Shown here: positions 24,994-33,243 of the stretch, one piece after another
Layout of the letters: each line of letters begins with the position of its first letter
Position numbering within the stretch: position 1 is the first letter of the stretch
DNA from: Candidatus Nitrotoga sp. LAW
Lineage (GTDB): Bacteria > Pseudomonadota > Gammaproteobacteria > Burkholderiales > Gallionellaceae
Direction: 5' to 3'
Assembly (NCBI GenBank): GCA_003402315.1
Contig: QFXI01000007.1
Coordinates: 1-42,575 of the forward strand
DNA length: 42,575 nucleotides
Notes under the pieces: generated by a model
What the model was told of the DNA's origin: nothing
The model's input: the letters and a program-made list of their open reading frames with translations, nothing else
The model's database searches: none
Position numbers and translations under genes: made by a program

Positions 24994-26373
24994 ATGGATT
25001 TTTTCCCCATTTTTCTAAACCTCAAGGAAAAAAAATGCCTCGTTGTGGGAGGCGGTGACGTGTCCTTTAGAAAAGCTTCCGTGTTGATACAAGCGGGCGC
25101 ATTAGTAAAGATAGTATCGCCAGAATTGTGCGAGGCGTTTAAAAATATTCCCAATATTGAATATGTTCCAGACCGGTTTCAAACTGCACACCTAAATGGC
25201 ATTACACTTGTCATTGCCGCCACAGATGAAATCGAGACCAACGAAGAAATCTCGACCGAGGCAAAAAAAAGAAACATACCCGTCAATGTGGTCGACAACC
25301 CCGATCTCTGCACCTTCATTATGCCCGCAATACTAGATCGCTCTCCCCTCATGGTCGCTTTTTCCACTGGAGGGGCATCCCCTGTTCTGGCAAGGATTTT
25401 AAGAGGCAAGTTAGAAACGCTGATACCACCAGCATATGGCCAGCTAACTGCCTTCGCCGCTAAATTCAGGCAAACAGTCAAAACACATATCAGCAATTTT
25501 GGTAAGCGTCGGATATTTTGGGAGAACGTACTGGAAGGCCCTATTGCTGAGCAAGTTTTTTCGGGCAACAACAAATCTGCCGAAACCATGCTACTGGCTA
25601 TGCTAAAAGACAATAATCATGGCTCAGTCGGTGAAGTATTCTTGGTAGGCGCGGGCCCGGGCGCACCCGATTTGCTCACCTTCCGAGCGTTACGGCTGAT
25701 GCAAAAAGCGGATGTGGTACTTTATGACAATCTTGTTTCCAAGCCGGTGTTGGAAATGACGCGGCGCGATGCAGAGAGAATTTTTGTCGGCAAGATGCGT
25801 GGCCAACACACGATGCCGCAAGAAAGCATAAACAATCTATTGGTAAGGCTAGCAAAAGAAGGAAAACGGGTCTTGCGGCTCAAAGGCGGAGATCCCTTCA
25901 TTTTCGGCCGTGGCGGGGAAGAAATCGAAACGCTGTCCGAGCACAAAATAAATTTCCAGGTTGTACCGGGTATCACCGCCGCATCCGGTGTTGCAGCATA
26001 TGCCGGGATACCGCTCACGCACAGAGATCATGCGCAGTCCTGTATTTTCGTAACGGGCCATCTAAAAGAGGGTGGCATGGACCTCGATTGGGAAATGTTG
26101 GCACGTCCCAATCAGACCGTCGTGGTCTACATGGGTCTGCATGGTCTTGAAATACTATGCTCCAAACTAATAGCGCATGGCTTGCCGGAATCCACTCCTG
26201 CCGCCATCGTGCAACAGGGAACCACACAAAATCAGCGTGTGGTTTGCGGAACTTTGGCTACGCTACCAACAGTCGCAACACTTGCCAAGCTTAAAGCCCC
26301 TACCTTAATCATCATAGGCGGCGTGGTGAAACTCAGAGAAAAACTCTCCTGGTTCGAACCTGATAAAACTTAA
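24994..26373 (+). CDS. cysG: Siroheme synthase CysG (trifunctional)
   Basis: 459 residues, the typical length. The N-terminal precorrin-2 dehydrogenase/ferrochelatase half (1-~205) has the NAD-binding CLVVGGGDVSFRKA and STGGASPVLARILR. The C-terminal uroporphyrinogen-III C-methyltransferase half (~212-459) has VGAGPGAPDLLTFRALRLMQKADVVLYDNL, LRLKGGDPFIFGRGGEEIE and VPGITAASGVAAYAGIPLTHR. It turns uroporphyrinogen III into siroheme, the cofactor of assimilatory sulfite and nitrite reductases. ATG at 24994 with AGGAAC upstream. First gene on the chromosomal side of attR. Converges with alkA with only 27 bp between. Confidence 0.97.
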   Translation: MDFFPIFLNLKEKKCLVVGGGDVSFRKASVLIQAGALVKIVSPELCEAFKNIPNIEYVPDRFQTAHLNGITLVIAATDEIETNEEISTEAKKRNIPVNVVDNPDLCTFIMPAILDRSPLMVAFSTGGASPVLARILRGKLETLIPPAYGQLTAFAAKFRQTVKTHISNFGKRRIFWENVLEGPIAEQVFSGNNKSAETMLLAMLKDNNHGSVGEVFLVGAGPGAPDLLTFRALRLMQKADVVLYDNLVSKPVLEMTRRDAERIFVGKMRGQHTMPQESINNLLVRLAKEGKRVLRLKGGDPFIFGRGGEEIETLSEHKINFQVVPGITAASGVAAYAGIPLTHRDHAQSCIFVTGHLKEGGMDLDWEMLARPNQTVVVYMGLHGLEILCSKLIAHGLPESTPAAIVQQGTTQNQRVVCGTLATLPTVATLAKLKAPTLIIIGGVVKLREKLSWFEPDKT

Positions 26374-26400
26374 AAAAGACAACTATTTTTGTATGGTGGA

Positions 26401-27069
26401 CTATTTGGATTTTAAACGCTTGAATTCCTCTGCTGCTTGCCACAAATACCAAGTAGCTGTTGAGCGATAAGGACTCCATGTCAACCCAATTTTGGACAGC
26501 TCCTTGGGCAAGGGCTGTTTGGACAATGACTTCATCACCCGCCAACCTTCGCGCACGCCAAAATCGTCAACGGGCAAAACATCAGGGCGTTCCAGCGTGA
26601 AGATAAGAAACATCTCTACCGTCCAGCGGCCAATACCGCGTAGCGAAACCAGCCGAGAGACCAGCTCTCCATCCGTCATTGCCAACGCAGCACTTCTGAC
26701 AGGTACAACCCCATCCAGAGCCCCCTCCGCGATTCCGCGAACTGTCGTAACTTTGGTAGTAGAGAAGCCACAAGCGCGCAATATATTTCCGTCGGTAGCG
26801 AGAATGTTCTTTGGTGACGGAAAAGGTACTTCTGGATAGAGCGCCAAAAATCGATTAAGTATTGCTTCGGCTGCCCGCGCATGAAGTTGCTGGTGAGCAA
26901 CTGCCCTAATCAACGCCTCATAGGGTTCACGTTCTGGTTTTGGCTGCAATCCACATCGGCCGACGCGAGCAATCAAACTTGCCCAATCGGGATCTGACGC
27001 TACCAAATGTGCAGCCGCGGGGCCAAAAGGATCAATAATCGTACTGGAGGTGCCTGCCGGCACAATCAT
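26401..27069 (-). CDS. alkA: DNA-3-methyladenine glycosylase II (AlkA family)
   Basis: 222 residues. The HhH-GPD domain has the helix-hairpin-helix LVSLRGIGRWTVEMFLIFTL (139-159) and the catalytic aspartate Asp169 in LPVDDFGVREGW. It lacks the N-terminal AlkA domain of E. coli and is of the short MAG type. It removes alkylated purines. The start overlaps the alkB stop by 4 bp (ATGA), so the two form one operon. Confidence 0.93.
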   Translation of the reverse strand: MIVPAGTSSTIIDPFGPAAAHLVASDPDWASLIARVGRCGLQPKPEREPYEALIRAVAHQQLHARAAEAILNRFLALYPEVPFPSPKNILATDGNILRACGFSTTKVTTVRGIAEGALDGVVPVRSAALAMTDGELVSRLVSLRGIGRWTVEMFLIFTLERPDVLPVDDFGVREGWRVMKSLSKQPLPKELSKIGLTWSPYRSTATWYLWQAAEEFKRLKSK

Positions 27070-27734
27070 AGAGCCTTCCTGAACGTCAGGTTGATACGCT
27101 TGCGGCCAAGGATAGGATGATATCCTTCCAAAAGTGGAGCAATGCCGTGAAAATTAAATCTGGCGGGTCCACCCCAAACCACTACATCACCGTGTACAAG
27201 TTGATAGCGCTTTGGTCGAAGGGTGCGACTTAATCCACCGAACAAAAACACCGCAGGTAGGCCAAGGGAAACTGAGACAATCGGGGCTGACTCGTCGCGC
27301 TCATTCTTGTCCTGATGCAAGGATAATCGAGCGCCTGGTTCGTAACAGTTAATCAAACAGGCATCTGGCAGGAAATTCTCATACCCGGCGCGCATGGCCG
27401 CCCTCCTCGCTATGTCCATGAATGTTTCAGGCAAAGCTGGCCATGGACGTCCAGTTTCTGGATCGATAACATCATAGCGATATCCGCTACGATTTGTTAT
27501 CCAGCCGACCTGGCCGCAATTGCTCATTGCCACCGACATTCGAAAACCTCCTGGGGTAATCATGTGACGAAAAGGCGATTGAGCAACGACCTTTTCTAGT
27601 GCACTCATCAAGTCAGCATCCACATTTTTGGCAAAGCCGCGCAACAAAAATGCGCCGTCATCAAGACAAACCTGTTGCAGATTGAGATCTGGCAGACCAT
27701 CAAAAAGATCGGCATTCATACTTAGTGTCTGCAA
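27066..27734 (-). CDS. alkB: AlkB, 2-oxoglutarate/Fe(II) DNA repair dioxygenase
   Basis: 222 residues. Iron ligands are His140 and Asp142 (LSLHQDKNE) and His196 (RFNFHGIAP); 2-oxoglutarate binding is by Arg213 and Arg219 (KRINLTFRK). All are offset by +9 from E. coli AlkB (131, 133, 187, 204, 210). Substrate-loop MSNCGQVGW and DPETGRPWPALP are also typical. It demethylates 1-methyladenine and 3-methylcytosine. Met6 (27719) is a possible shorter start. No Ada box was recognised upstream. Confidence 0.97.
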   Translation of the reverse strand: MQTLSMNADLFDGLPDLNLQQVCLDDGAFLLRGFAKNVDADLMSALEKVVAQSPFRHMITPGGFRMSVAMSNCGQVGWITNRSGYRYDVIDPETGRPWPALPETFMDIARRAAMRAGYENFLPDACLINCYEPGARLSLHQDKNERDESAPIVSVSLGLPAVFLFGGLSRTLRPKRYQLVHGDVVVWGGPARFNFHGIAPLLEGYHPILGRKRINLTFRKAL

Positions 27735-28227
27735 GAAAATCGCTGTTTTTAAAAAAGCATCCTTCCTGAATTTTCAGTACGTGTTCCACAATTTTTTATT
27801 TTCCTGTTACAAAATCGTTAATTTATATGATTCTGGGTGATCGCAATTCTCCGATTGTAAAATCAGGCCTAAAGAAATTTCGTGTTGCTTCTGCGGGTTT
27901 TGCACTACGCGCATCTTCTGTTTCTTCAATCCAAAATATCACGATGTGTGACATTCTGGAATAGAACTTTAGCGCAAAAATAGCGAATAAATTTTAGCTT
28001 TTTGAAGATCACGGATTCAAGTTCGAAGTGCAACAGCCAGTGGTTGCTTGATGTAGCGTAGTTTGGACAATAATTGCTCTCTGTAGTTTTCAATTGTTCT
28101 TGTCATAACTTTTTAGTTTAAACTAGCATAGTTACGTGTGGCTCGGAATAGCATATATCTCCTTTCACGAGAAATATAAGTCTGAAGTGTCAAGATTTAT
28201 TAAACAAACGGTAAGGATAATCAACCC
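27735..28227. promoter_or_regulatory. Intergenic region between alkB and the midcut gene
   Basis: No gene. From 27989 on it is one arm of the tandem duplication described below. A possible promoter for the midcut gene has TTGTCA near 28100 and TAGCAT 18 bases on, with a 12-bp palindrome TAGTTTAAACTA (28114-28125) in the spacer. GGTAAGGA near 28210 serves as ribosome-binding site. Confidence 0.45.
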
Positions 28228-28524
28228 ATGATTCGACATACTCAAAAACTAACACACATAACTCCCGCACTAGCCGCCATGCTGCCTGGCGCCGATGCCA
28301 TAGCTGGCGCGCCTATTGGAACCATTACCTATGGGCCTATAGCGCAATCGATTCCCACCCTGTCTGGATTTATGCTTGTGATTCTAGGATTGTTATTTGC
28401 AGTATTAGCTTTTCGTGTACTCAGAGCTCATTCGGCCAGTAAACCGCTGGCATCCATTGTAGCTGTGGGCGTTTTGGTCCTGGGTGCAACCTCCGGAAAT
28501 CAACTCATCCAAAATGCACAGGCA
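27989..28524 (+). repeat. Tandem duplication, copy A (promoter plus 5' gene part)
   Basis: Begins AAATTTTAGCTTTTTGAAGA and stays similar to copy B at 28903-29449 through the upstream region and the first ~100 codons of the midcut gene, with scattered substitutions and small indels. Offset is about 914-925 bp. Confidence 0.85.
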
Positions 28525-28806
28525 GTAATTCTTCCCCCACCCCCACCTTTATTCTTCAGTAACCCGACCGGTGGTATCCTCAACGTACTTTCTCCCGGAG
28601 AGTTCCCGATTTTGAATAACAGCGGCCAGCCCCAATGGGTCACAAGCGTGACAGTATCCCCGCTATTCGTGGACAATCCAACTTCTCAACAACCTAGGTG
28701 TACCGTAGGGTTGTTAGTGCAGAATAACTCCACCTGCTATATGAATTTTAATTTTGATGGACCTTCCCCTCCTTATGTTCCTGGTGCTCCTGTTCCGCCA
28801 GCATAA
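28228..28806 (+). CDS. Midcut-by-XrtH protein
   Basis: 192 residues. An N-terminal stretch (about 1-27, ending AGAPIG) is followed by the IPTL motif in mid-protein: QSIPTLSGFMLVILGLLFAVLAFRVLRA (39-67), the exosortase H recognition, transmembrane helix and basic cluster. A second hydrophobic segment (SIVAVGVLVLGA) follows, then a ~100-residue passenger with LNVLSPGEFPILNNSGQPQWVTSVTVS, as in the midcut-by-XrtH family, and two Cys (CTVGLLVQNNSTC). XrtH presumably cuts at IPTL so that the C-terminal part is exposed. Exosortase is not in the window. A decayed second copy follows at 29153. Confidence 0.85.
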   Translation: MIRHTQKLTHITPALAAMLPGADAIAGAPIGTITYGPIAQSIPTLSGFMLVILGLLFAVLAFRVLRAHSASKPLASIVAVGVLVLGATSGNQLIQNAQAVILPPPPPLFFSNPTGGILNVLSPGEFPILNNSGQPQWVTSVTVSPLFVDNPTSQQPRCTVGLLVQNNSTCYMNFNFDGPSPPYVPGAPVPPA

Positions 28807-28902
28807 CAGGCCATGGTAGATGTCATCATCGCCAACAGCGCCCAGATTTTACTGGGGACAGTATTTGGCGGTGTGGCACTTGTAATGCTGATTGAATCCG
28901 TT

Positions 28903-29449
28903 AAATTTTAGCTTTTTGAAGATCGCAAATTCAAGTTCGAAGTGCAACAACCATTGGTTGCCAGGTGCAGCACAGTTTGGACAAAAACTGCTCTCTATGG
29001 TTTCGAATTATTCTTGCACAAATCATGATTTTTATGTTTAACTTAAATCAGTTACATGTGACTCAGAATAGCATTTGCCCGTTGCACGAGAAATTATAGA
29101 TACTTTAAGTATCAAGATATTTTTACAATACAACGATAATGATAATAATCCCATTATTCAGCATACTAAAAAGCTAATATACATAGCTCTCACACTAGCC
29201 TCCATGCTGTCTGGTGCCGATGCCATAGCTGGCTCGCCTCTAAGCGGAACCATTGTCTATGGGACTGTACCGCAGTCGATTCCCACCTTGTCTGGATTTA
29301 TGCTCGTGATTCTCGGATTGTTATTTGCCGTATTGGCTTTTCGTGTACTCCGAGCTCATTCGGCCAGTAAAGCGCTAGCATCGATTGTGGCTGTTGGAGT
29401 TCTGGTTCTGGGTGCGGCGTCTGGAAGTAAGCTCATCCAGCAAGCGTAG
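28903..29449 (+). repeat. Tandem duplication, copy B
   Basis: Second copy of the unit at 27989-28524, beginning with the same AAATTTTAGC. It ends with the truncated gene at 29449. The 28807-28902 stretch between copies is not duplicated and has no supported gene. Confidence 0.85.
29153..29449 (+). pseudogene. Truncated second copy of the midcut-by-XrtH gene
   Basis: It aligns with residues 1 to about 99 of the gene at 28228 (QSIPTLSGFMLVILGLLFAVLAFRVLRAHSASKALASIVAVGVLVLGAASGSKLIQQA). The ATG is replaced by ATT at 29153, the ribosome-binding site GGTAAGGA is degraded, and the frame stops at TAG (29447-29449) before the passenger domain. It is open upstream to a TTG at 29075. ATT initiation is rare but possible, so a short two-helix protein cannot be fully excluded. 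Confidence 0.7.
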
Positions 29450-29462
29450 CCTGGGCTAATTT

Positions 29463-29516
29463 AGGTTGGCGCTGAGCTTGTGAAGTCCAACATCACAGCG
29501 AGCGAATAAACACATG
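29463..29516 (+). repeat. Rhs-flanking direct repeat, left copy
   Basis: AGGTTGGCGCTGAGCTTG, then TGAAGTCCAACATCACAGCG and AATAAACACATG. Matches 31138-31188 at all but a few positions. GTTGG and CCAAC can pair into a hairpin. Its final ATG is the start of the Rhs reading frame. Confidence 0.85.
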
Positions 29517-30782
29517 CGTTACCCCCATGCCACCTCAACTACAGCAACGGCACACAACCAAAGCTACGCCTACGACGCCACCGGCAACCGTAAACAACGC
29601 AACATTTACGACACCGCCAATGGCATAGAACAACAGACCGCCACACAAACGTTGACCACCGCTGCCGACAGCAACAGAATGCTGCAGAACGACAGCTGGG
29701 CAATGACACTGAGTGACGCCGCAGGCAACACCCTGCGGCAATCCCAAAACCTCGTTTACGCTTACAACGGCCAAGGCCGTCTGAACGAAGTACGCAACCC
29801 AACTAACCTTTATGCCAACTATAGCTACAACGCCCTGGGCCAACGAACCCTCAAACGGATCTTCAGCGCCAATAACGCAGTCACGCCCACCGCTACTTAC
29901 AGCTACCTATATGGAGCCGATAGCCAACTGCTTGGACAAAAGACCTACAGCTCCACCGGCAAACCAAGCAAAGCGCAATATTGGGTCTGGCTCGGCGGCC
30001 AGCCGATTGCCGGAATAGAATTGGAGTTCAGCGGTAAAGGCGCGGTCAGCAAAACCAGCCAGTACTACTTGCACAGCGACCACCTGAATACTCCACGCAT
30101 GGCCACCAACCAGAGCCAAACCCTGTTGTGGAGTTGGAATAGCGACGCCTTTGGAGCTGGCGGTGTTAATGGAGACGCGCATGGCAATAAACCCTCCCTC
30201 GACATGCCCTTACGCTTTCCTGGCCAGCTCTATGATGCCCACACAGCCATGAATTACAATTACTTCAGGGACTACGATCCCAATACCGGGCGGTACATCC
30301 AAAGTGATCCGATTGGGCTTCAAGGCGGCATAAATACATATGCGTATGTGGGGGGGAATCCGCTGAGCTTCATTGATCCCTTTGGCCTAGATGTCACCGT
30401 CAACATCTATCCGGGAGCAAGCGGCTTTGGCCATGTTGGTGCCGGAGTCAATTCACCAAGCACGACAGGTTTTTACCCTGCACCTGGCTCCTCAACCTGG
30501 GATGTCGCGACTGCTCAGGTAGTGCCTGGAGCAATGCTTCCTGACGCACGAATACCTATTGGCACAATTACAATTCCAACAACCCCTGCACAGGACAAAG
30601 CAATTCAAGACTTCATGAACGATCGAACGCGAAATCCTGGCAATTACGACCTTGACCAGCGCAATTGCACAACGACAGTCCGCGATGCGCTTAGGGCTGG
30701 AGGAATTAACACGCCAACGACGATTCTTCCGAAAACTCTAATGCGAAATTTGCAACAGCAATTTGGCCGGAGGCCGCAATGA
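29514..30782 (+). CDS. Orphan Rhs C-terminal protein with putative papain-like toxin tip
   Basis: 422 residues, far shorter than full Rhs proteins; the N-terminal PAAR/shell part is missing. Residues 1-~292 hold YD-repeat sequence (YAYDATGNRK, YAYNGQGRLNEVRNP, YSYNALGQR) and the Rhs core end RFPGQLYDAHTAMNYNYFRDYDPNTGRYIQSDPIGL...NPLSFIDPFGLD (D293). The variable tip (294-422) has His307 in GFGHVGAGV and Cys385 in DQRNCTTTVRDALRAGG. The order His then Cys fits a permuted NlpC/P60 or LRAT-like papain fold, suggesting an amidase, peptidase or acyltransferase toxin (inference). The start ATG lies in the flanking repeat. Its stop overlaps the next gene by 4 bp. Confidence 0.82.
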   Translation: MRYPHATSTTATAHNQSYAYDATGNRKQRNIYDTANGIEQQTATQTLTTAADSNRMLQNDSWAMTLSDAAGNTLRQSQNLVYAYNGQGRLNEVRNPTNLYANYSYNALGQRTLKRIFSANNAVTPTATYSYLYGADSQLLGQKTYSSTGKPSKAQYWVWLGGQPIAGIELEFSGKGAVSKTSQYYLHSDHLNTPRMATNQSQTLLWSWNSDAFGAGGVNGDAHGNKPSLDMPLRFPGQLYDAHTAMNYNYFRDYDPNTGRYIQSDPIGLQGGINTYAYVGGNPLSFIDPFGLDVTVNIYPGASGFGHVGAGVNSPSTTGFYPAPGSSTWDVATAQVVPGAMLPDARIPIGTITIPTTPAQDKAIQDFMNDRTRNPGNYDLDQRNCTTTVRDALRAGGINTPTTILPKTLMRNLQQQFGRRPQ

Positions 30783-31129
30783 CACTGCTGCGCTTTACAA
30801 GTTTATTCACACTTCTAGGATTTGTTATCCCCTTAATGTTTCAACTGATTTGGTGGTTGTTTGATTATTTCAAAATCAGTAATCTCGGCATCCATGGTAT
30901 CGTCGAAAAATTAATGCTCATATTATGGCCAACATCGCTCATGATGCTTCCGACAAGCGATGTGCCTGGCTTCGAAGCTAAGCTCTTGCTTATTTCGTTA
31001 GTTGCAAATATGGTGGTTTATTTGATTCTGGGAGGCATCATTTGGCTTGGGTTGCGAAAGCACATTGGCTTTCTTGTGCTTGCCGGGTTAATGATATCCA
31101 TTATTTGGTGGAGGCTTTGGACTCTCTAA
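30779..31129 (+). CDS. Small membrane protein, candidate immunity protein
   Basis: 116 residues, about four hydrophobic segments (8-30, 41-58, 67-90, 95-113), with SNLGIHGIVEKLMLILWPTSLMMLP in the middle. The ATG overlaps the Rhs stop (ATGA), the usual arrangement of toxin-immunity pairs. A membrane location fits protection against a periplasmic or membrane-acting toxin. No family recognised; the role comes from position only. Confidence 0.6.
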   Translation: MTLLRFTSLFTLLGFVIPLMFQLIWWLFDYFKISNLGIHGIVEKLMLILWPTSLMMLPTSDVPGFEAKLLLISLVANMVVYLILGGIIWLGLRKHIGFLVLAGLMISIIWWRLWTL

Positions 31130-31137
31130 GCAAGCCA

Positions 31138-31188
31138 AGGTTGGCGCTGAGCTTGCGAAGCCCAACATCACAAGGGAATAAACACATG
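31138..31188 (+). repeat. Rhs-flanking direct repeat, right copy
   Basis: AGGTTGGCGCTGAGCTTGCG, AAGCCCAACATCACAAGG and AATAAACACATG. It lies 8 bases after the immunity gene stop. The frame after its ATG (AGGAGGCCGCAG...) closes after ten codons and recalls the end of the Rhs gene (GGAGGCCGCAA). 31189-31256 holds no gene. Confidence 0.85.
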
Positions 31189-31256
31189 AGGAGGCCGCAG
31201 GGTCTGCCCGGATTCTAAAACTTTGTTTTACATTCATGCGTGAAGCAAGCCCAAAG

Positions 31257-32468
31257 CTACCACCCCGACTCACGTTCCGGTGTTGCCGTAATCTTGTGTA
31301 TGCTTAAATCAGAACCATTGAACTCTTCTTCCGCACTCAGTCGAATACCTACGGTTTTCTTCAGAAGAAAATAGACTACAAAACCTCCACCAAATGCAAT
31401 AACGATACCCAGCAGCGTACCGATTATTTGCGCCATAAAACTGACTCCGCCAAGCCCTCCCAGTGCCTTTAACCCGAAGATACCTGCTGCGATACCGCCC
31501 CACGCGCCACATAATCCATGAAGCGGCCAAACACCGAGCACGTCGTCGATTTTCCACCGGTTCTGCGTTAACGTGAACATCCAAACGAACAACCCGCCCG
31601 CAATGCCGCCTGTCACCAATGCGCCTAAGGGATGCATCACGTCCGAGCCAGCGCATACGGCTACCAACCCGGCCAGCGGGCCGTTATGTACGAAGCCGGG
31701 GTCGTTCTTGCCGACAAAAAGTGCAACCAGCGTGCCGCCCACCATTGCCATCAGCGAGTTAACTGCAACCAGGCCACTAATTTTGCCTATTTCTTGCGCT
31801 GACATGACATTAAAACCGAACCAACCAACAGTGAGTATCCATGCGCCTAATGCAAGAAAAGGGATGCTGGAAGGTGGATGCGCCGCGATGCGCCCTTCCT
31901 TGGTATAGCGTCCGCGCCTCGCGCCCAACAGTATAACGGCTGCCAATGCTATCCAGCCTCCAACTGCATGCACTACAACAGAACCGGCAAAATCGTGGAA
32001 CTCCGCGCCAAAATTGGTTTGCAGCCAACTCTGCACACCAAAGCGATGGTTCCAGGCGATGCCTTCGAAAAAGGGATAAATAAAGCCGACCAACACAAAG
32101 GTGGCGGCTAGCTGCGGATTGAATTTGGCACGCTCTGCCATACCACCGGAAATAATAGCGGGAATAGCTGCGGCAAAGGTAAGAAGAAAGAAAAACTTGA
32201 TCAGTTCATAACCATTTTTCTGCGCTAACTGTTCAGCATCGGTGAAAAAATTAACACCGTAGGCGATGCCATAACCGATAAAAAAATATGCCAGCGTGGA
32301 AATACCGAAATCTGTGAGAATTTTCACCAATGCATTTACTTGATTTTTCTTGCGCACCGTACCCAATTCAAGAAAAGCAAACCCTGCGTGCATCGCAAGA
32401 ACCATGATAGCGCCGAGCAAAATAAATAACGCGTCACTGCCCGTTTTCAGGCTCCCAATATTTTCCAT
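31257..32468 (-). CDS. amtB: AmtB ammonium transporter
   Basis: 403 residues, eleven predicted membrane helices. The twin histidines of the pore are His167 (VVVHAVGG) and His317 (LHGLCGAWGG). The conserved DFAGSVVVHAVGGWIALAAVILLGARRGRY signature and the Phe gate region (AFAFLELG, FFLLTFAAAIPAIISGGMAER) are present. It imports ammonium by NH4+ capture and deprotonation. There is no N-terminal signal as in E. coli AmtB and no glnK beside it. GGAG precedes the ATG; a sigma-54 promoter and an NtrC-like site lie upstream. Confidence 0.95.
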   Translation of the reverse strand: MENIGSLKTGSDALFILLGAIMVLAMHAGFAFLELGTVRKKNQVNALVKILTDFGISTLAYFFIGYGIAYGVNFFTDAEQLAQKNGYELIKFFFLLTFAAAIPAIISGGMAERAKFNPQLAATFVLVGFIYPFFEGIAWNHRFGVQSWLQTNFGAEFHDFAGSVVVHAVGGWIALAAVILLGARRGRYTKEGRIAAHPPSSIPFLALGAWILTVGWFGFNVMSAQEIGKISGLVAVNSLMAMVGGTLVALFVGKNDPGFVHNGPLAGLVAVCAGSDVMHPLGALVTGGIAGGLFVWMFTLTQNRWKIDDVLGVWPLHGLCGAWGGIAAGIFGLKALGGLGGVSFMAQIIGTLLGIVIAFGGGFVVYFLLKKTVGIRLSAEEEFNGSDLSIHKITATPERESGW

Positions 32469-32504
32469 TTCTTACTCCAAATATGAACTAGCCCTGCGGT
32501 TACA

Positions 32505-32520
32505 TGCAAATTTCGTTCCA
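32505..32520 (-). promoter_or_regulatory. Sigma-54 promoter of amtB
   Basis: Minus strand TGGAACGAAATTTGCA against consensus TGGCACG-N4-TTGCA: one mismatch, with the GG and GC doublets spaced correctly (10 nt). Transcription would start near 32493, about 25 bases before the ATG. Confidence 0.78.
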
Positions 32521-32582
32521 CTTTTATTGTGTCTTGATTTACATATATATTCCTGCGTAACTAATATCCACACATGAATACA

Positions 32583-32599
32583 TTCACCAATCTGGTGCA
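32583..32599 (-). promoter_or_regulatory. NtrC-type binding site upstream of amtB
   Basis: Minus strand TGCACC-AGATT-GGTGAA against consensus TGCACC-N5-GGTGCA, one mismatch. It is centred about 97 bases upstream of the sigma-54 start site, the normal enhancer distance. A further TGCAC lies just upstream (near 32607-32611). Confidence 0.7.
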
Positions 32600-32650
32600 T
32601 TGATAGTGCATCCATGCTTCATATTGGCGCGTCATCCTGAAATAACAATA

Positions 32651-33196
32651 TTATGATCTCCAGTCAGTTAACATCTTTTCCAGCCAAAAAATGCCAACCA
32701 TGGTTTTACTGTCATTAATTTTGCCTTGTCTTATCCAGTCCAGTGCATCAGAAAGCGATAGCTCAAATACTTCAAGAAACTCCCCATCGTCTAGTTGTTG
32801 ACCATGGTAGGTCAGGCCTCGCGCCAGAAAATATTCCATGCGTTCATTGGCAAAACCTATACACGGCCAAGCCGTGGTCAAATGTGTCCACTGGCTAGCA
32901 ATGTAGCCGGTTTCTTCCAATAATTCGCGTTGCGCGGTGAGCAAAATATCTTCATCATGATCAATTTTTCCGGCAGGTAGCTCGATGAATTCGCGTTGCG
33001 GCGCATAACGGAATTGCCGTTCCATCAATAAATTGCCATTATCCAAAATCGCCAAAATCGCCACTGCCCCCCGATGAACTATATGTTCGCGCGTACTCAC
33101 ACTCCCATCGGGCAACTGCACACTGTCTTTAAACACCTTGATAAAATCACCTTCATACACAGCCATCGAATCAATACGCGTTTCTTTTAAATCCAT
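32651..33196 (-). CDS. Nudix hydrolase, ADP-ribose pyrophosphatase type
   Basis: 181 residues. The Nudix box GKIDHDEDILLTAQRELLEETGY (76-98) matches G-X5-E-X7-REUXEEXGU exactly. The surrounding pattern (VHRGAVAILAILDNGNLLMERQFRYAPQREFIELPAGK) is that of ADP-ribose pyrophosphatases (NudF/YffH group). It likely hydrolyses ADP-ribose or a related nucleoside diphosphate. 47 bases from the DUF255 gene and probably on its transcript. Confidence 0.9.
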   Translation of the reverse strand: MDLKETRIDSMAVYEGDFIKVFKDSVQLPDGSVSTREHIVHRGAVAILAILDNGNLLMERQFRYAPQREFIELPAGKIDHDEDILLTAQRELLEETGYIASQWTHLTTAWPCIGFANERMEYFLARGLTYHGQQLDDGEFLEVFELSLSDALDWIRQGKINDSKTMVGIFWLEKMLTDWRS

Positions 33197-33243
33197 AAAT
33201 ACTCCTTAAATTTTATCGACGAATGCATGTCACGCGCAGGTGG

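Noticed and set aside
29463-31188. Integron cassette (attC) interpretation of the Rhs-flanking repeats
   Set aside because: GTTGG...CCAAC resembles attC core ends, but the repeat is too short, lacks paired inner R/L boxes, and no integron integrase is nearby.
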